DNA of 61,137 bases, from contig JACQVB010000209.1 of assembly GCA_016209985.1 (NCBI GenBank), forward strand, positions 1 through 61,137. The letters are read 5' to 3'. The stretch is from Gemmatimonadota bacterium. Its GTDB lineage: Bacteria; Gemmatimonadota; Gemmatimonadetes; Gemmatimonadales; GWC2-71-9. Under the pieces are notes generated by a model. The model ran no database searches and was not told the origin of the DNA. It saw only the letters and a program-made list of their open reading frames with translations. A program made the position numbers and the translations under genes. Shown piece after piece: positions 47,893-56,254 of this stretch (positions within the stretch are counted from its first letter, which is position 1; each line of letters begins with the position of its first letter).

Positions 47893-48240
47893 CCGCTTTC
47901 TCTGGCGGGTGCTCAGGCCCCGACGACATGCGCAAAGAGACTCAGCACTTCCGGGGTTCTGAATTTCGTTGACCAACCCGTTCTCTCCCAGATAGAACCT
48001 CACACGCCCGCCCGTTAAGACCAGTTCCCGGGCCCATGCAATGACCCCGTCAACCAGCTCCCTCCGAACCTCAACCAAGCACGTGCCCCAGCTACGGCAC
48101 CCTCAAAACTGCGACCACCTTCCCGCCTTCGACCCCAATGAAAGGGAACTTCTGAAGGCGCGCGGCGGTTGTCGCCCGGCGTATCTGGGCGCGGGTTGCG
48201 CCAGGCATAGCCACGCGCCCGCCGCCGTTTTGCTGTGTCC
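47893..48240. other. Gap with protein-like fragments on the minus strand
   Basis: At 48092-48208 a minus-strand frame starting MPGATRAQIRRATTAA ends in LQKFPFIGVEGGKVVAVLRVP and a stop, like the C-terminus of a longer protein; the frame differs by one from the end of the lipoprotein gene at 48241. At 47900-48078 another frame reads VRRELVDGVIAWARELVL and VRFYLGENGLVNEIQNPG but runs on antisense into the propeller gene. Both may be remnants. No complete gene. Confidence 0.4.
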
Positions 48241-48795
48241 CTACCGTATGACGATCCGCAGCCCGACTCGGTATATCGCCGGCTCCGATCCCCGTCCGCC
48301 GTTGTAACGCGCCACGATGGTCTCGAGCACCTGGACCGAGGCCGTGTAGGAGAGACCATCAACCACCAGGTACTCCGCTCCGCGCACCACCCTGAGCGGG
48401 AAGCCGGCAACAAGGCGAACGACGTGCTGGGAACCCGGATGTAAGAAGATGTCGATTACATTTGGCGCGGCCTGGTCAGAGTAGTGAACGACCGCCAAGA
48501 GCGTGAACGTCGGATCGACGCGGAGCTCCTGTTCTACGCTCCTCCCAGAGTACGGTTGCGGCGGCGTTATCACAAACGTCGAGTTGAGCAGCGTGGCTCG
48601 GCTCGCGTCTACTGCCGATTGCACATTGGACTCGTCGGTTCCCGCGTTCGTCGAGTCCTGGGGAAACCCAGCCAAGGCCTCCCTGATTCCCTCCCAGGTG
48701 GCTCGCGAGCAGCTGGCTGTGAGCGCGGCTACCAGCAGAGCGACTAGGGGAGAGCGACGGTGCAGGTATGTTGTGAAAGCGCGGGCGCGTGGCAT
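48241..48795 (-). CDS. Probable lipoprotein (184 aa)
   Basis: ATG 48795 starts a secretion signal, LVALLVAALTASC, with a lipobox-like Cys near residue 29. The mature part is strand-rich (LLNSTFVITPPQPYSGRSVE, FTLLAVVHYSDQAAPNVIDI, YLVVDGLSYTASVQVLETIV) without a family I recognise. The frame open to 48885 overlaps the next gene and is not used. It should be attached to the cell envelope. Neighbour of a secreted protein gene in the same direction. Confidence 0.62.
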   Translation of the reverse strand: MPRARAFTTYLHRRSPLVALLVAALTASCSRATWEGIREALAGFPQDSTNAGTDESNVQSAVDASRATLLNSTFVITPPQPYSGRSVEQELRVDPTFTLLAVVHYSDQAAPNVIDIFLHPGSQHVVRLVAGFPLRVVRGAEYLVVDGLSYTASVQVLETIVARYNGGRGSEPAIYRVGLRIVIR

Positions 48796-48845
48796 GGTAG
48801 CCTCCGTGAGTGCTGTGACGCGTTCTCCGACGCGTGCGGTCTCGG

Positions 48846-49265
48846 CTAGATGCCGTACATCCTGGGGCAGGCCAGCGATATCCACGTGGTGCCCGTGAAC
48901 CGGGACACCAGGCCGGTCATCTTCTTTGTGCGCCTGTCATACCCGCTCCACATTGCGACCGCGAGCGAATAGCCCGGCAGCTTCCGGTTGTCGCACGGCG
49001 CATCGGCGGTGCGGAAGCTGACCGAGCCGGACCCGCGCACCTGGGACGGCGGCAGGTCGATTTCGCGACCGTTCGGGGCCCGTATGGAAACGCCTATCCA
49101 GTACCCGGCCCGTGCGTTTTCGTAGTTCACCGTGATTTGGGTGCCCAGCACAACGTTCTGGGTCGTGACGCGGGTGATGCCCTGCGCCAAGACCGCCGGG
49201 CTTCTGGGAGGAAGAGCCGTGAGCGCAAACGTGAGCCAGAGCCAAGCCGGACCCTTGGTTGCCAT
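48846..49265 (-). CDS. Secreted protein of unknown function (139 aa)
   Basis: ATG 49265 with GGAGGG 7 bases upstream. Signal peptide WLWLTFALTALPPRSPAVLA with a likely cut after LAQG. The mature domain has a beta-sandwich rhythm (VVLGTQITVNYENARAGYWI, VSIRAPNGREIDLPPSQV, GSGSVSFRTADAPC) and two Cys (APCDNRK and SLACPRM) that may form a disulfide. No family recognised. Probably co-transcribed with the downstream lipoprotein gene. Confidence 0.65.
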   Translation of the reverse strand: MATKGPAWLWLTFALTALPPRSPAVLAQGITRVTTQNVVLGTQITVNYENARAGYWIGVSIRAPNGREIDLPPSQVRGSGSVSFRTADAPCDNRKLPGYSLAVAMWSGYDRRTKKMTGLVSRFTGTTWISLACPRMYGI

Positions 49266-49373
49266 CGCAACCCTCCGCGTGAGGGGCGGTCCGGACCGCC
49301 GAGTTGACGGATCCGGCCACCGCGTCACCAGACGACTGTCCGGGCCGTTGCCGGGCGGGGCTAATTCGGTGCC

Positions 49374-49403
49374 ACTTCTATGCTGTCGCTACTTCTATGC
49401 TGT
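49374..49403 (+). promoter_or_regulatory. 13-bp direct repeat upstream of the XRE gene
   Basis: ACTTCTATGCTGT occurs at 49374-49386 and 49391-49403, a 17-bp period. It ends 20 bases before the XRE start codon. Autoregulating XRE repressors often bind such paired sites. Confidence 0.55.
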
Positions 49404-49423
49404 GTCAATAGCGTGGTGGCGGC

Positions 49424-49690
49424 ATGGCATCTCACCGGCAGCCGCTCCGCGCAATCATTGGCGCCCGCCTGAGGGAATTGCGGGGCAGGGCAGGGATTAA
49501 GTCACAGGAGAAGCTTGGCCACCTGGCAGGCGTGCACAGGACCTACGTCGGCAGGCTGGAGCGGGGCGAGAGCGGGGTGACGGTGGACATGCTCGCAGCC
49601 ATTCTCGCGGCAATGTCGGTCAGCCTTGCTGAATTCTTCAGACCGTTTGAGCAGGTGGTCAGGCCTAAGACGCCGAGGAAGCGCGACTAG
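49424..49690 (+). CDS. XRE-family helix-turn-helix regulator
   Basis: 88 residues. Single HTH_3 domain: LRELRGRAGIKSQEKLGHLA, then GVHRTYVGRLERGESGVTVD and MLAAILAAMSVSLAEFF. Typical of small repressors in restriction and defence loci (C-protein-like). The basic tail VVRPKTPRKRD follows. A 13-bp direct repeat in its promoter suggests autorepression. It is followed after 79 bases by the DUF3644 gene, which it probably controls. Confidence 0.9.
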   Translation: MASHRQPLRAIIGARLRELRGRAGIKSQEKLGHLAGVHRTYVGRLERGESGVTVDMLAAILAAMSVSLAEFFRPFEQVVRPKTPRKRD

Positions 49691-49769
49691 CCTAGACCGA
49701 CACGAGTTCAAAGGAGCGAGTTGCGGGCACTGACTGGCATCATCCTGCCCGAGAGGGGACCGAGCGTAA

Positions 49770-50807
49770 ATGTCCACCAGGCGACGCCGTGAATACCTTC
49801 AGCTCTTGGATGCCGCCAAGGCCGCAGCCGAGTCCGCCATCGACGCCTTCAACCGAGTATGGCACCCATACCGATATGAAGCCACGCTCATTCTCCTCAC
49901 GAACGCGTGGGAGCTGTTGGCGAAGGCGGTTCTCGTCCAGCAGCGAGAGTCGATAGTAAAAGGCCAACGGGGAGACACAATCACGGCCGAGACAGCGGTC
50001 CACCGGCTCCAGCTAAGGAAGTTACTCGACGAAACCCAAGTAGCGACGATCCAGCAGGTTGTCTCCCTGCGTCACGCCGCAACCCACCACCTATTACCCG
50101 AAGTCCCACCGGAAGTCATGCAACATCTGTTGTACTTCGCGTCCAAGTTCTTTCGATACGTGGTAGGTAAGGTATTCCCCGCTCATCTGAGAACAATGAA
50201 CGAGGATTATCTGTCGCTGTCGTTCTCAGACCTCACTACATATGCCGACAAGGTGCAGAAATCCGTGTCTCGCGTGAAGAAAAGTGCTGGTCACAAGCGA
50301 TTGGTGTGGCTCTTGGAGCGCGGTATCCAATTCGACGGCAGCCAATACATCACTGAGGCCCAATTCGAGCAGAAATACAAGGGAAAGAAGCGAGTGCTGC
50401 CGCACCTCGCACTAAGTCGGTTCATTCGAGGCGCTGAAATGGTCAGGATCGTACCCATCCAGGCGCCGCGAAACTTCACCGCTGACATCTCCCTCAGAAA
50501 AGGCAGTGCGGCCGATGCATCGCTGCCCGTTCTGGTCAAGCGAACAGAGATTGAGAGTGACTACCCGTATCTTACCCGTGAACTCGGACAGAAACTGGGC
50601 AAGAATCAAAACTGGGTGGCGCGAGCGGCAACGGTCCTCGGGTTGAAGGGTGTTCCAACGTTCCATCAGGCTGTGAGGGCCTCTACCACCAGTACAATCC
50701 AGCGATACTCGGAGGCGGCGCTGCAAAAGCTGCAGCAGAAGCTCGCGACAAGCCCTGACTTCGATCCGTACCACGCCCCGCCCGTTCCGCAGGCCCGACC
50801 GGCGTGA
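49770..50807 (+). CDS. DUF3644 (HEPN-like) protein
   Basis: 345 residues. The N-terminal helical domain matches DUF3644: HPYRYEATLILLTNAWELLA, a charged helix, and VVSLRHAATHHLL. The last carries an R-x4-H motif (Arg about residue 101), the hallmark of HEPN ribonuclease domains, a superfamily that includes DUF3644. The C-terminal part has a predicted HTH-like segment (LTRELGQKLGKNQNWVARAA). May be an RNase effector or toxin under the upstream XRE regulator. ATG 49770. Confidence 0.78.
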   Translation: MSTRRRREYLQLLDAAKAAAESAIDAFNRVWHPYRYEATLILLTNAWELLAKAVLVQQRESIVKGQRGDTITAETAVHRLQLRKLLDETQVATIQQVVSLRHAATHHLLPEVPPEVMQHLLYFASKFFRYVVGKVFPAHLRTMNEDYLSLSFSDLTTYADKVQKSVSRVKKSAGHKRLVWLLERGIQFDGSQYITEAQFEQKYKGKKRVLPHLALSRFIRGAEMVRIVPIQAPRNFTADISLRKGSAADASLPVLVKRTEIESDYPYLTRELGQKLGKNQNWVARAATVLGLKGVPTFHQAVRASTTSTIQRYSEAALQKLQQKLATSPDFDPYHAPPVPQARPA

Positions 50808-50945
50808 TCCGCTGTTAGCGACATTGAGCGGGCAAAGCGGCACCCGACCTGGGATCTCGTCGAACGCGTGCTGACGACCATGGACGTGGGATGGGAAGAA
50901 TTCGGGCAGGTCTTGGACCGCGAGACGCACCGGCAGGGGCGGTGA
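50808..50945 (+). pseudogene. Remnant of an XRE regulator, in frame after the DUF3644 stop
   Basis: Directly after the DUF3644 TGA and in the same frame comes SAVSDIERAKRHPTWDLVER, then VLTTMDVGWEEFGQVLDRET and a TGA at 50945. This is the recognition helix and C-terminal half of an XRE domain, lacking the first 30-35 residues and a start codon. Either a deletion fused its remains to the DUF3644 gene end, or rare stop readthrough adds it to DUF3644. Confidence 0.68.
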
Positions 50946-50967
50946 TTGACTACCGCTCCCCATTGAC

Positions 50968-52092
50968 GTGCGAGGCCTCCGTCGGTTAGGTGACCGCTAC
51001 TTGGTCCCGCCGCTGCAGTCCGACGATCTTATTGGTATGCCGCCTACTTCAAGCGCTCCGGGTCCTGCTCACCTCAAGCTCCTCCAGCTGGTCTACGATC
51101 GCTTTCTCCAAACTGGGGAATGGCCCAAGACTCGCTCCGTGCGCCTGGCAATTCGGCACGAAGGGGACCTGTTCGAACTGGGTCAGGAGATCGGCCCGGA
51201 GCTCATGGTCACCGGCAGCACGGACAGTCCGAACGCGACCTGCCAACTTCGCATCCGGGCGCTTCGGGTTCTGGAACACGCAGAGCGCGACATCGAAAAA
51301 GTGGGTGCGGCCATTCCGTATCTGGTTAGCCGGTACCTCGAAGGCGCGGGGGAAGGGGAGCCTCGAATCTCGCCGGCGGAAGTCCAGCAGGCATTGGAGT
51401 TGTCCGAGCTTGAGACACGGCGTGTGCTAAGCTGGCTCGCCTACGCCCCCAGGCTGCTCCGAGGTTTCGGCTCAGGGCCCGACGGGCAGATTACGGACTT
51501 CACGCTTTCGGACGACATCTTGCGCCTTGAAGGAGTGACCACTCTCCAGGAATACCTTGAGCGCACTGACAGGCTGGACGAGGATTGGAGGCGCAAGGTG
51601 GCCGAAGTGTCCCCGCCACCGCGCGCACTCTCGTCGCGTCCGCCTAGGCTGGGCCTGAGGCAGAGCTCCTCAACGTTGGGCCTGGATCTCCTCGAGTTGC
51701 ACGAGGACATCCGACAACACGTTGAGAAGCTATTTGCGGACGAGCACTATGCAGACGCCGTGCGGAGAGCCCTTACGGTTTTCGAGGTCCGCGTTCGAGA
51801 AATGGTCGCTTCTCGGCTTCGTTCAGGCGAGGGAGCGCCGTATGGTGTGGACCTGATGGGCAAAGCCTTCTCGGCAAAGGAGCCGCTTATCAGGCTCAAC
51901 GATGGCGCGACGCCGACACAACGAGACGAGCAACGGGGCTTCCAGTTCCTCGCTCAAGGGGCCATGGCCTGGCTCCGCAACTGCCTGACACATGAACTAA
52001 CGAATCTCCAGCCTTCCGAAGCGTTAGAGCGCCTTGGCTTTGTGAGCATGCTTATGAAGCGACTGGAGGCAGCGGCGAACAAAGAGCAGTAG
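50968..52092 (+). CDS. TIGR02391 (Ymh) HEPN-like protein
   Basis: 374 residues from GTG 50968 or about 351 from ATG 51037. The C-terminal 140 residues match the TIGR02391/Hypoth_Ymh family: LDLLELHEDIRQHVEKLFAD, HYADAVRRALTVFEVRVREM, and GAMAWLRNCLTHELTN with an R-x4-H HEPN motif (about residue 336). The N-terminal half is helical and contains a winged-helix-like stretch (EVQQALELSELETRRVLSWL). Probably an RNA-cleaving or nucleotide-acting defence effector. It follows the DUF3644 gene and XRE remnant in the same direction. Confidence 0.78.
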   Translation: MRGLRRLGDRYLVPPLQSDDLIGMPPTSSAPGPAHLKLLQLVYDRFLQTGEWPKTRSVRLAIRHEGDLFELGQEIGPELMVTGSTDSPNATCQLRIRALRVLEHAERDIEKVGAAIPYLVSRYLEGAGEGEPRISPAEVQQALELSELETRRVLSWLAYAPRLLRGFGSGPDGQITDFTLSDDILRLEGVTTLQEYLERTDRLDEDWRRKVAEVSPPPRALSSRPPRLGLRQSSSTLGLDLLELHEDIRQHVEKLFADEHYADAVRRALTVFEVRVREMVASRLRSGEGAPYGVDLMGKAFSAKEPLIRLNDGATPTQRDEQRGFQFLAQGAMAWLRNCLTHELTNLQPSEALERLGFVSMLMKRLEAAANKEQ

Positions 52093-52214
52093 CAGCGCCG
52101 CCGGCATTGGTGGTAATGGGCACCGGGCTTGCGCTGTGATTGACGGCGGGGGCGGTGTTGCGCGGAATTCGGTGGAGGAACAGGTTGAATGCATCGCGGC
52201 CCTCAGGAGTTGTC

Positions 52215-52577
52215 ATGCTCATCTCAATGGACACGGGTAAGAAAGTGAAGCGGATCCCGCACCGCGTCGACTACGAGCGTTGGATTTCCCGACTCACCAC
52301 GCAAGAGCTAGACGACATTCGCGCCGAGCTGACGCGCAGAATAACAGGTGGCGAGGTGCATACCTCGAGCTGGATTCCCGGCAGCGACTGGAGAGGCACT
52401 GTATTTCAGCCGATCTACGAGAGGGCGTGCAACAAGGACGAAAGGGCAGCCGCACTGTGTTTCGGCCTGATACTTTGGGTTCTCATGATGGATCGTCCTG
52501 ACAGATGGAGCTACGGACGGTACGAAAAGAACGGAATTCCAATCGAAGGACTCACCTATTTTCGCCTCGATGGTTGA
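52215..52577 (+). CDS. Unknown 120-aa protein
   Basis: ATG 52215 or 52227 (MDTGKKVKRIPHRVDYERWI). Helical, with TTQELDDIRAELTRRITGGE and ERAAALCFGLILWVLMMDRP, then an aromatic tail (WSYGRYEKNGIPIEGLTYF). No domain recognised. The upstream open frame to 52140 has poor composition. A single-gene unit after the Ymh gene. Confidence 0.55.
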   Translation: MLISMDTGKKVKRIPHRVDYERWISRLTTQELDDIRAELTRRITGGEVHTSSWIPGSDWRGTVFQPIYERACNKDERAAALCFGLILWVLMMDRPDRWSYGRYEKNGIPIEGLTYFRLDG

Positions 52578-52762
52578 TGGCTTTCAGTTCGCTCGGCGGC
52601 GTCGATTCGCGTAGCAATAAGTAGGGTATCAGCCCACATCGAGGCTAATGGTTCCTCCACGGCAGCCTCGCCCCAACAAACGCGACGGCCGAGGGCCTCG
52701 CTGGAGCGCCGCATCATCACGACGCTAGAGAACCGCTCCCGGCTCGGCGGCCGGAGTCTGCG

Positions 52763-53446
52763 TCACGGCACGCAGGCGACCGGTGTTCCGATGCACGGGA
52801 AAGGGTGTGTCATGAGCCGGAATTCGTGCGTCGGTCGAACGTATCCTGTGTACCTATGGTCGGACGCACGGAGCAGGAGTCGGTTCTTCTGCTGGAAAGA
52901 GATTACTGCCACGACCGTCTCTGCACCGTAGACGCCGTCTTTTAGCGGTTCTTTTTCACCGGCCGCCTCGAAGCAACGCAACGTTGCCAGCCTTTCCTGA
53001 ACAAAACGAACATGGTCACCGGTATCTCCCTGTGAAATGTCGGCTCGGGGTGCCGGCATCAATGGAACGTTCGACAGTAGGATAGACAAGGCGACGCAGC
53101 ACAGCGTCAACCACGGTCTCGCCCAAGCGAGTGTGGAGACGCCGAGGAATGCAACCACGGTTGCGACCAGGAACACGATAAAGACGACTTCAGGCAACCA
53201 GGGCAGGGTCCCGGCCAAGGGAATGTACCGGCGTCCCTGCCAGAGGAGCCAATAGGCAAAGCACCACGAAACTGTTGCCACAAGTGTCGAGCTGACGAGA
53301 AACCAACGGTGGTTCAGCGCCAACCGCACCCGCCCTATGCGCCCCTGGTTCTTCGGCGTGCCCAGGTACGCGAGCCAGCCCGCAAGCAGCACCAAGGTCG
53401 CCCATATGCCGCCCAACCGCACCAGGTTGACGATCGGTTCCGGCAT
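52763..53446 (-). CDS. Four-helix membrane protein with a peptidoglycan-binding-like domain
   Basis: 227 residues. Four hydrophobic segments in residues 5-125 (IWATLVLLAGWLAYLG, FLVSSTLVATVSWCFAYWLL, VVFIVFLVATVVAFLGVSTL, LTLCCVALSILLSNVPLM). From about 140 a PG_binding_1-like fold: DISQGDTGDHVRFVQERLAT, DGVYGAETVVAVISFQQKNR. This domain binds cell-wall peptides, so it should face outwards. ATG 53446. It lies 6 bases after the frameshifted gene on the same strand, suggesting one operon. Confidence 0.72.
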   Translation of the reverse strand: MPEPIVNLVRLGGIWATLVLLAGWLAYLGTPKNQGRIGRVRLALNHRWFLVSSTLVATVSWCFAYWLLWQGRRYIPLAGTLPWLPEVVFIVFLVATVVAFLGVSTLAWARPWLTLCCVALSILLSNVPLMPAPRADISQGDTGDHVRFVQERLATLRCFEAAGEKEPLKDGVYGAETVVAVISFQQKNRLLLRASDHRYTGYVRPTHEFRLMTHPFPCIGTPVACVP

Positions 53447-53452
53447 CGGGCG

Positions 53453-54305
53453 CTATCGACTGTCTAGCGGAATCGCTATGACGTTGCTTGGCTGCTTCTG
53501 GCGATTGACGACATAGGCCGATGCGATGACGAGGGGCCAGTACCTCGCACTTCTTGTCCGTTGCTCGATCTCGATTGCTTTGTAGCGAGCATGTTCTGGG
53601 AGCCGACAGGGTACCCGCTGTCTCGACTGGATCTCTACTGTGTCGGTGTCAGTGGAGCCGTCGGGATGTGTAAGCTTTGTGAAAATGAGCCAGAGCGGTA
53701 CGTCAGACTGCGCGTCATTCAGGCAAACGTGATGCTGCAGCGTCTGGCTTGGGCCCCATTGCAACGGCCGGACATCGTAGCCTGCAAGCATCCGCGGAAG
53801 CTGTGGGTCCTCCAGTCGGGAAATGGGCTCGAAGAGTACAACCGTCTTGACCACGGGTCCGCGCAGCTCAATCGGGGGCGCGTTCGGTACTCTCAGCTCA
53901 AGGGCGCGACCGAAACGTGCTGCCAGTCGGTCAGCGTCGACATCCAACGATCCAAACAAGAACACCGGGCTTGCACCGAAGGTCTCCAGTCCTCTTCTGT
54001 AGGCGTCGAGATCGATGTCAAGCCGTCGAAGTACAACATCGGCTTCCTCGGGAGACGTCGATCGAAGGACCTCTCCAAATGCCGCTGCTGGTCAGCTGCC
54101 TCGAGGCGAGCTTCACCAAGAACGCCAGCGAGGAGTCCACTACGGGGAACGCTTGGACTTCCTGCTGCAGCGTCTGTAACCCTTCAGTCGCGTGGTGGAT
54201 CTGCCGGAACACGACAGTTGCCGGGCCAACGACCCATCCAAGCAACGCAAGTGAGATGATGGTGCTGGGGGAAACGAAGGTGGCAGGGCCTGCACGCGAT
54301 GACAT
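53453..54305 (-). pseudogene. Frameshifted membrane protein gene
   Basis: ATG 54305 opens a frame with a transmembrane helix (TIISLALLGWVVGPATVVFR) and helix SLAFLVKLASRQL. Near 54095-54115 the coding sense moves to another frame: AFGEVLRSTSPEEADVVLRR, then LDIDLDAYRRGLETFGASPV and on to the 170-residue frame ending at 53453 (VFLFGSLDVDADRLAARFG). The second frame has no start codon between its stop (near 54100) and GTG 53965. So one gene of about 280 codons broken by a frameshift, or a sequencing error. Confidence 0.6.
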
Positions 54306-54822
54306 GGATCTGGCGCTCTGAGCTGTCTGGTCGCCGCCCAACGTACGGTGCCGAAATTGCCCTGGCTAGAGGCCTTGGTGACCTACGGCCCAAGGGCCAT
54401 GGCGCCAGCGTTTGACGCCAGCGTTTGCTAAGACGGTGACCAAGCCCGACATCTGCCAAGCCAGCCCCGAAGAGCCCTGCACGCCCGGCCCCGTGTAACC
54501 CCCGGCCTTTAAGCCCCGCCGATTTCAAGTAGGCCGTGAGGTGATTTCCACGACGGACTATGAACTCAGAAATCAAGGAGACGAACTGGTGCAGGGCAGG
54601 GCACGGCCCGCGGTTGCGCTTTCGCCGCAAGGCGGCTGCGGCCTCGAGCGCTTCCGCTTCCCGTACTGGCAACCCGAAGGGCGCGATGATCGCCCGACCT
54701 ACAGCGACTCAGGAAACCAAGCGTGGGGCTGCAGCGGCCAGAGTTGGGGATGAGGCGTCTCCAAGCTCAGCCGCCGGTGCTGTTGGCGCGTCGAGGGTGT
54801 GGTCCGTCACCAGGGTCTCGGT
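54306..54822. other. Stretch without a convincing gene
   Basis: Holds a 12-bp direct repeat CGCCAGCGTTTG at 54403-54414 and 54416-54427. A plus-strand frame from ATG 54560 (MNSEIKETNWCRAGHGPRLR) has Ala/Ser-rich low-complexity composition and no clear ribosome site; overlapping frames on both strands are equally long. I do not call a gene. Confidence 0.5.
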
Positions 54823-55695
54823 TTAGCCCCTTTCCCTCGGACGTCTGGGTTTCCGCCGTCTTGCGGCCTTGTCCCTGGAGCAGGTCGGGATTAGCTGCGT
54901 CCGATAGTACAGCAGCGCATTTCGAACGATCTGTCGACGGCAGTCAGTGAGGAGGGAGAGGATCGCCGCGACGGCACTTGCTCGCGCCGCAGCGAGAAGG
55001 AACGCGACCAGAGCCATGATGAATATGAACAGCACTAACGGAGTCGGTCCGGTGCCTGGCAGCAGTAGCGCTGCCACCGCCAACAGGGCCATCGCGAGGA
55101 CCAACTGATCCAGTGCTGCCCGGAGCTGAACCTGCAGCTGTGCGCGTCGCGCCAGCTCGGCGGAAAGTCTGGCGTTGATTGCAGCGAGTTGCGCCTGCTT
55201 CTCGATCAAACACTCGCAAGGCTTGCCACTGCCCGTGAAGGGCCGCTGCAGAGCGGGCAGCGCGGTGTTGTCGATGAAGGCGTCCATGCTCTCCGCGAGC
55301 TGCTCCAGCTTAGCAACTGTCGCATCGAGCTCGTTCTCCCACCGGCGCATCTCTTGCCTGAGGCGCCTCAACGCTCGCGTGTACCGCTGGCGATCTTGCG
55401 GCGTCGCAGTTCCGTCTCGGAGCCGATCGTGCGCCTCCCCCATTTCGCGCCGCCAGATCTGCATGGCGCGTATGCGGCGCTCGTTCTCTCTTGAGATAGA
55501 CCCGATCTTGCGATCATCGAGGTCGATGGCGAGCAAAGCTCGCTCCATTTCGCCCGTGGTCACATCTCGGACGTCGGCCGGACGCACCGCTTGTCCATTT
55601 CGCAGGCCGCAGCCGAAGCCAGCGTGTTCACTGCACGACGCACCCTGCGGAGTCGTTGTAGGACAGTCACAGTATCCCCACCAGCACCTCGGCAT
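54823..55695 (-). CDS. Coiled-coil membrane protein with Cys-rich N-terminus
   Basis: 290 residues from ATG 55695 (frame open to 55746). N-terminus MPRCWWGYCDCPTTTPQGAS followed by more Cys (SCSEHAGFGCGLRNG), possibly a metal site. Residues 60-190 are helical and coiled (RRIRAMQIWRREMGEAHDRL, RRLRQEMRRWENELDATVAK). Two hydrophobic helices follow at about 208-250 (VLAMALLAVAALLLPG and LVLFIFIMALVAFLLAAA), and the tail is very basic. No family recognised. Confidence 0.65.
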   Translation of the reverse strand: MPRCWWGYCDCPTTTPQGASCSEHAGFGCGLRNGQAVRPADVRDVTTGEMERALLAIDLDDRKIGSISRENERRIRAMQIWRREMGEAHDRLRDGTATPQDRQRYTRALRRLRQEMRRWENELDATVAKLEQLAESMDAFIDNTALPALQRPFTGSGKPCECLIEKQAQLAAINARLSAELARRAQLQVQLRAALDQLVLAMALLAVAALLLPGTGPTPLVLFIFIMALVAFLLAAARASAVAAILSLLTDCRRQIVRNALLYYRTQLIPTCSRDKAARRRKPRRPRERG

Positions 55696-55916
55696 GTAGC
55701 CTCCGATCCCCAGTCTCCTCAACGTCGTGAGCGGGGGTCCGTCCAAGTCTTCGTCCCCGTGCCCGAAGGCGCCTGAAACTATCCCAGGCGGCAGGCGTCG
55801 GCGAGCTTGTGCGAGGCGCCGGGTGGTTCTCTATCCTGCCCAAGGGACAACGTGTCGTTCTCCACTTGCGCGCTGTGTCCGAGGCATTACAGTGAATGGC
55901 AGGAGGATTTCGAACG

Positions 55917-56072
55917 ATGAGAAGCAACGCGTCGTCAGGTGCTGCGTGGGGTTTCGTCGCCTTCATCGGCGGCCTGATCCTGCTGTCGGATCCCGGCTGC
56001 AAGCACGGCTGCAAGACGTTGGCCGAGCACCTGGTCATCAGCGGCGCCAGGCTCTTCACCGGCCGGGCCTAA
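55917..56072 (+). CDS. Small membrane protein (51 aa)
   Basis: ATG 55917 preceded by AGGAGG with 10-base spacing. Reads MRSNASSGAAWGFVAFIGG, a hydrophobic stretch to residue 24, then DPGCKHGCKTLAEHLV and ISGARLFTGRA. One helix plus a C-x3-C pair. No known family. The good ribosome site supports it. It overlaps the convergent 60-aa gene by 4 bases. Confidence 0.6.
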   Translation: MRSNASSGAAWGFVAFIGGLILLSDPGCKHGCKTLAEHLVISGARLFTGRA

Positions 56073-56251
56073 CCGCAATCCCTCTTTTCCGCACGGCCAC
56101 CGCCTCGGTGGTCGGTCGGCACGGAGTGCGCCAGAGCTGCGCTCTCGCTCCCCAGGATCAGCCGCTCGAACTCTTCCGTCCCAAGCAGCTCTCGTAGGAG
56201 CGGATAGTCGCCCAGCCAATAGGGCGGCAGCGGCCATTCGTCGTTGTCCAT
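56069..56251 (-). CDS. Small acidic protein (60 aa)
   Basis: ATG 56251, AGGAA 9 bases upstream. Reads MDNDEWPLPPYWLGDYPLLR then ELLGTEEFERLILGSESAAL. Soluble; no family recognised. The start lies 3 bases after the stop of the 66-aa gene, so the pair is probably co-translated. Confidence 0.5.
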   Translation of the reverse strand: MDNDEWPLPPYWLGDYPLLRELLGTEEFERLILGSESAALAHSVPTDHRGGGRAEKRDCG

Positions 56252-56254
56252 CGC

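Noticed and set aside
47593-48078. 161-aa minus-strand frame
   Set aside because: About 300 bases are antisense to the propeller repeats, and the composition there is that of a shadow frame.
54560-54826. 88-aa plus-strand frame
   Set aside because: Low-complexity Ala/Ser/Arg composition, no ribosome site and equally long frames on the other strand.
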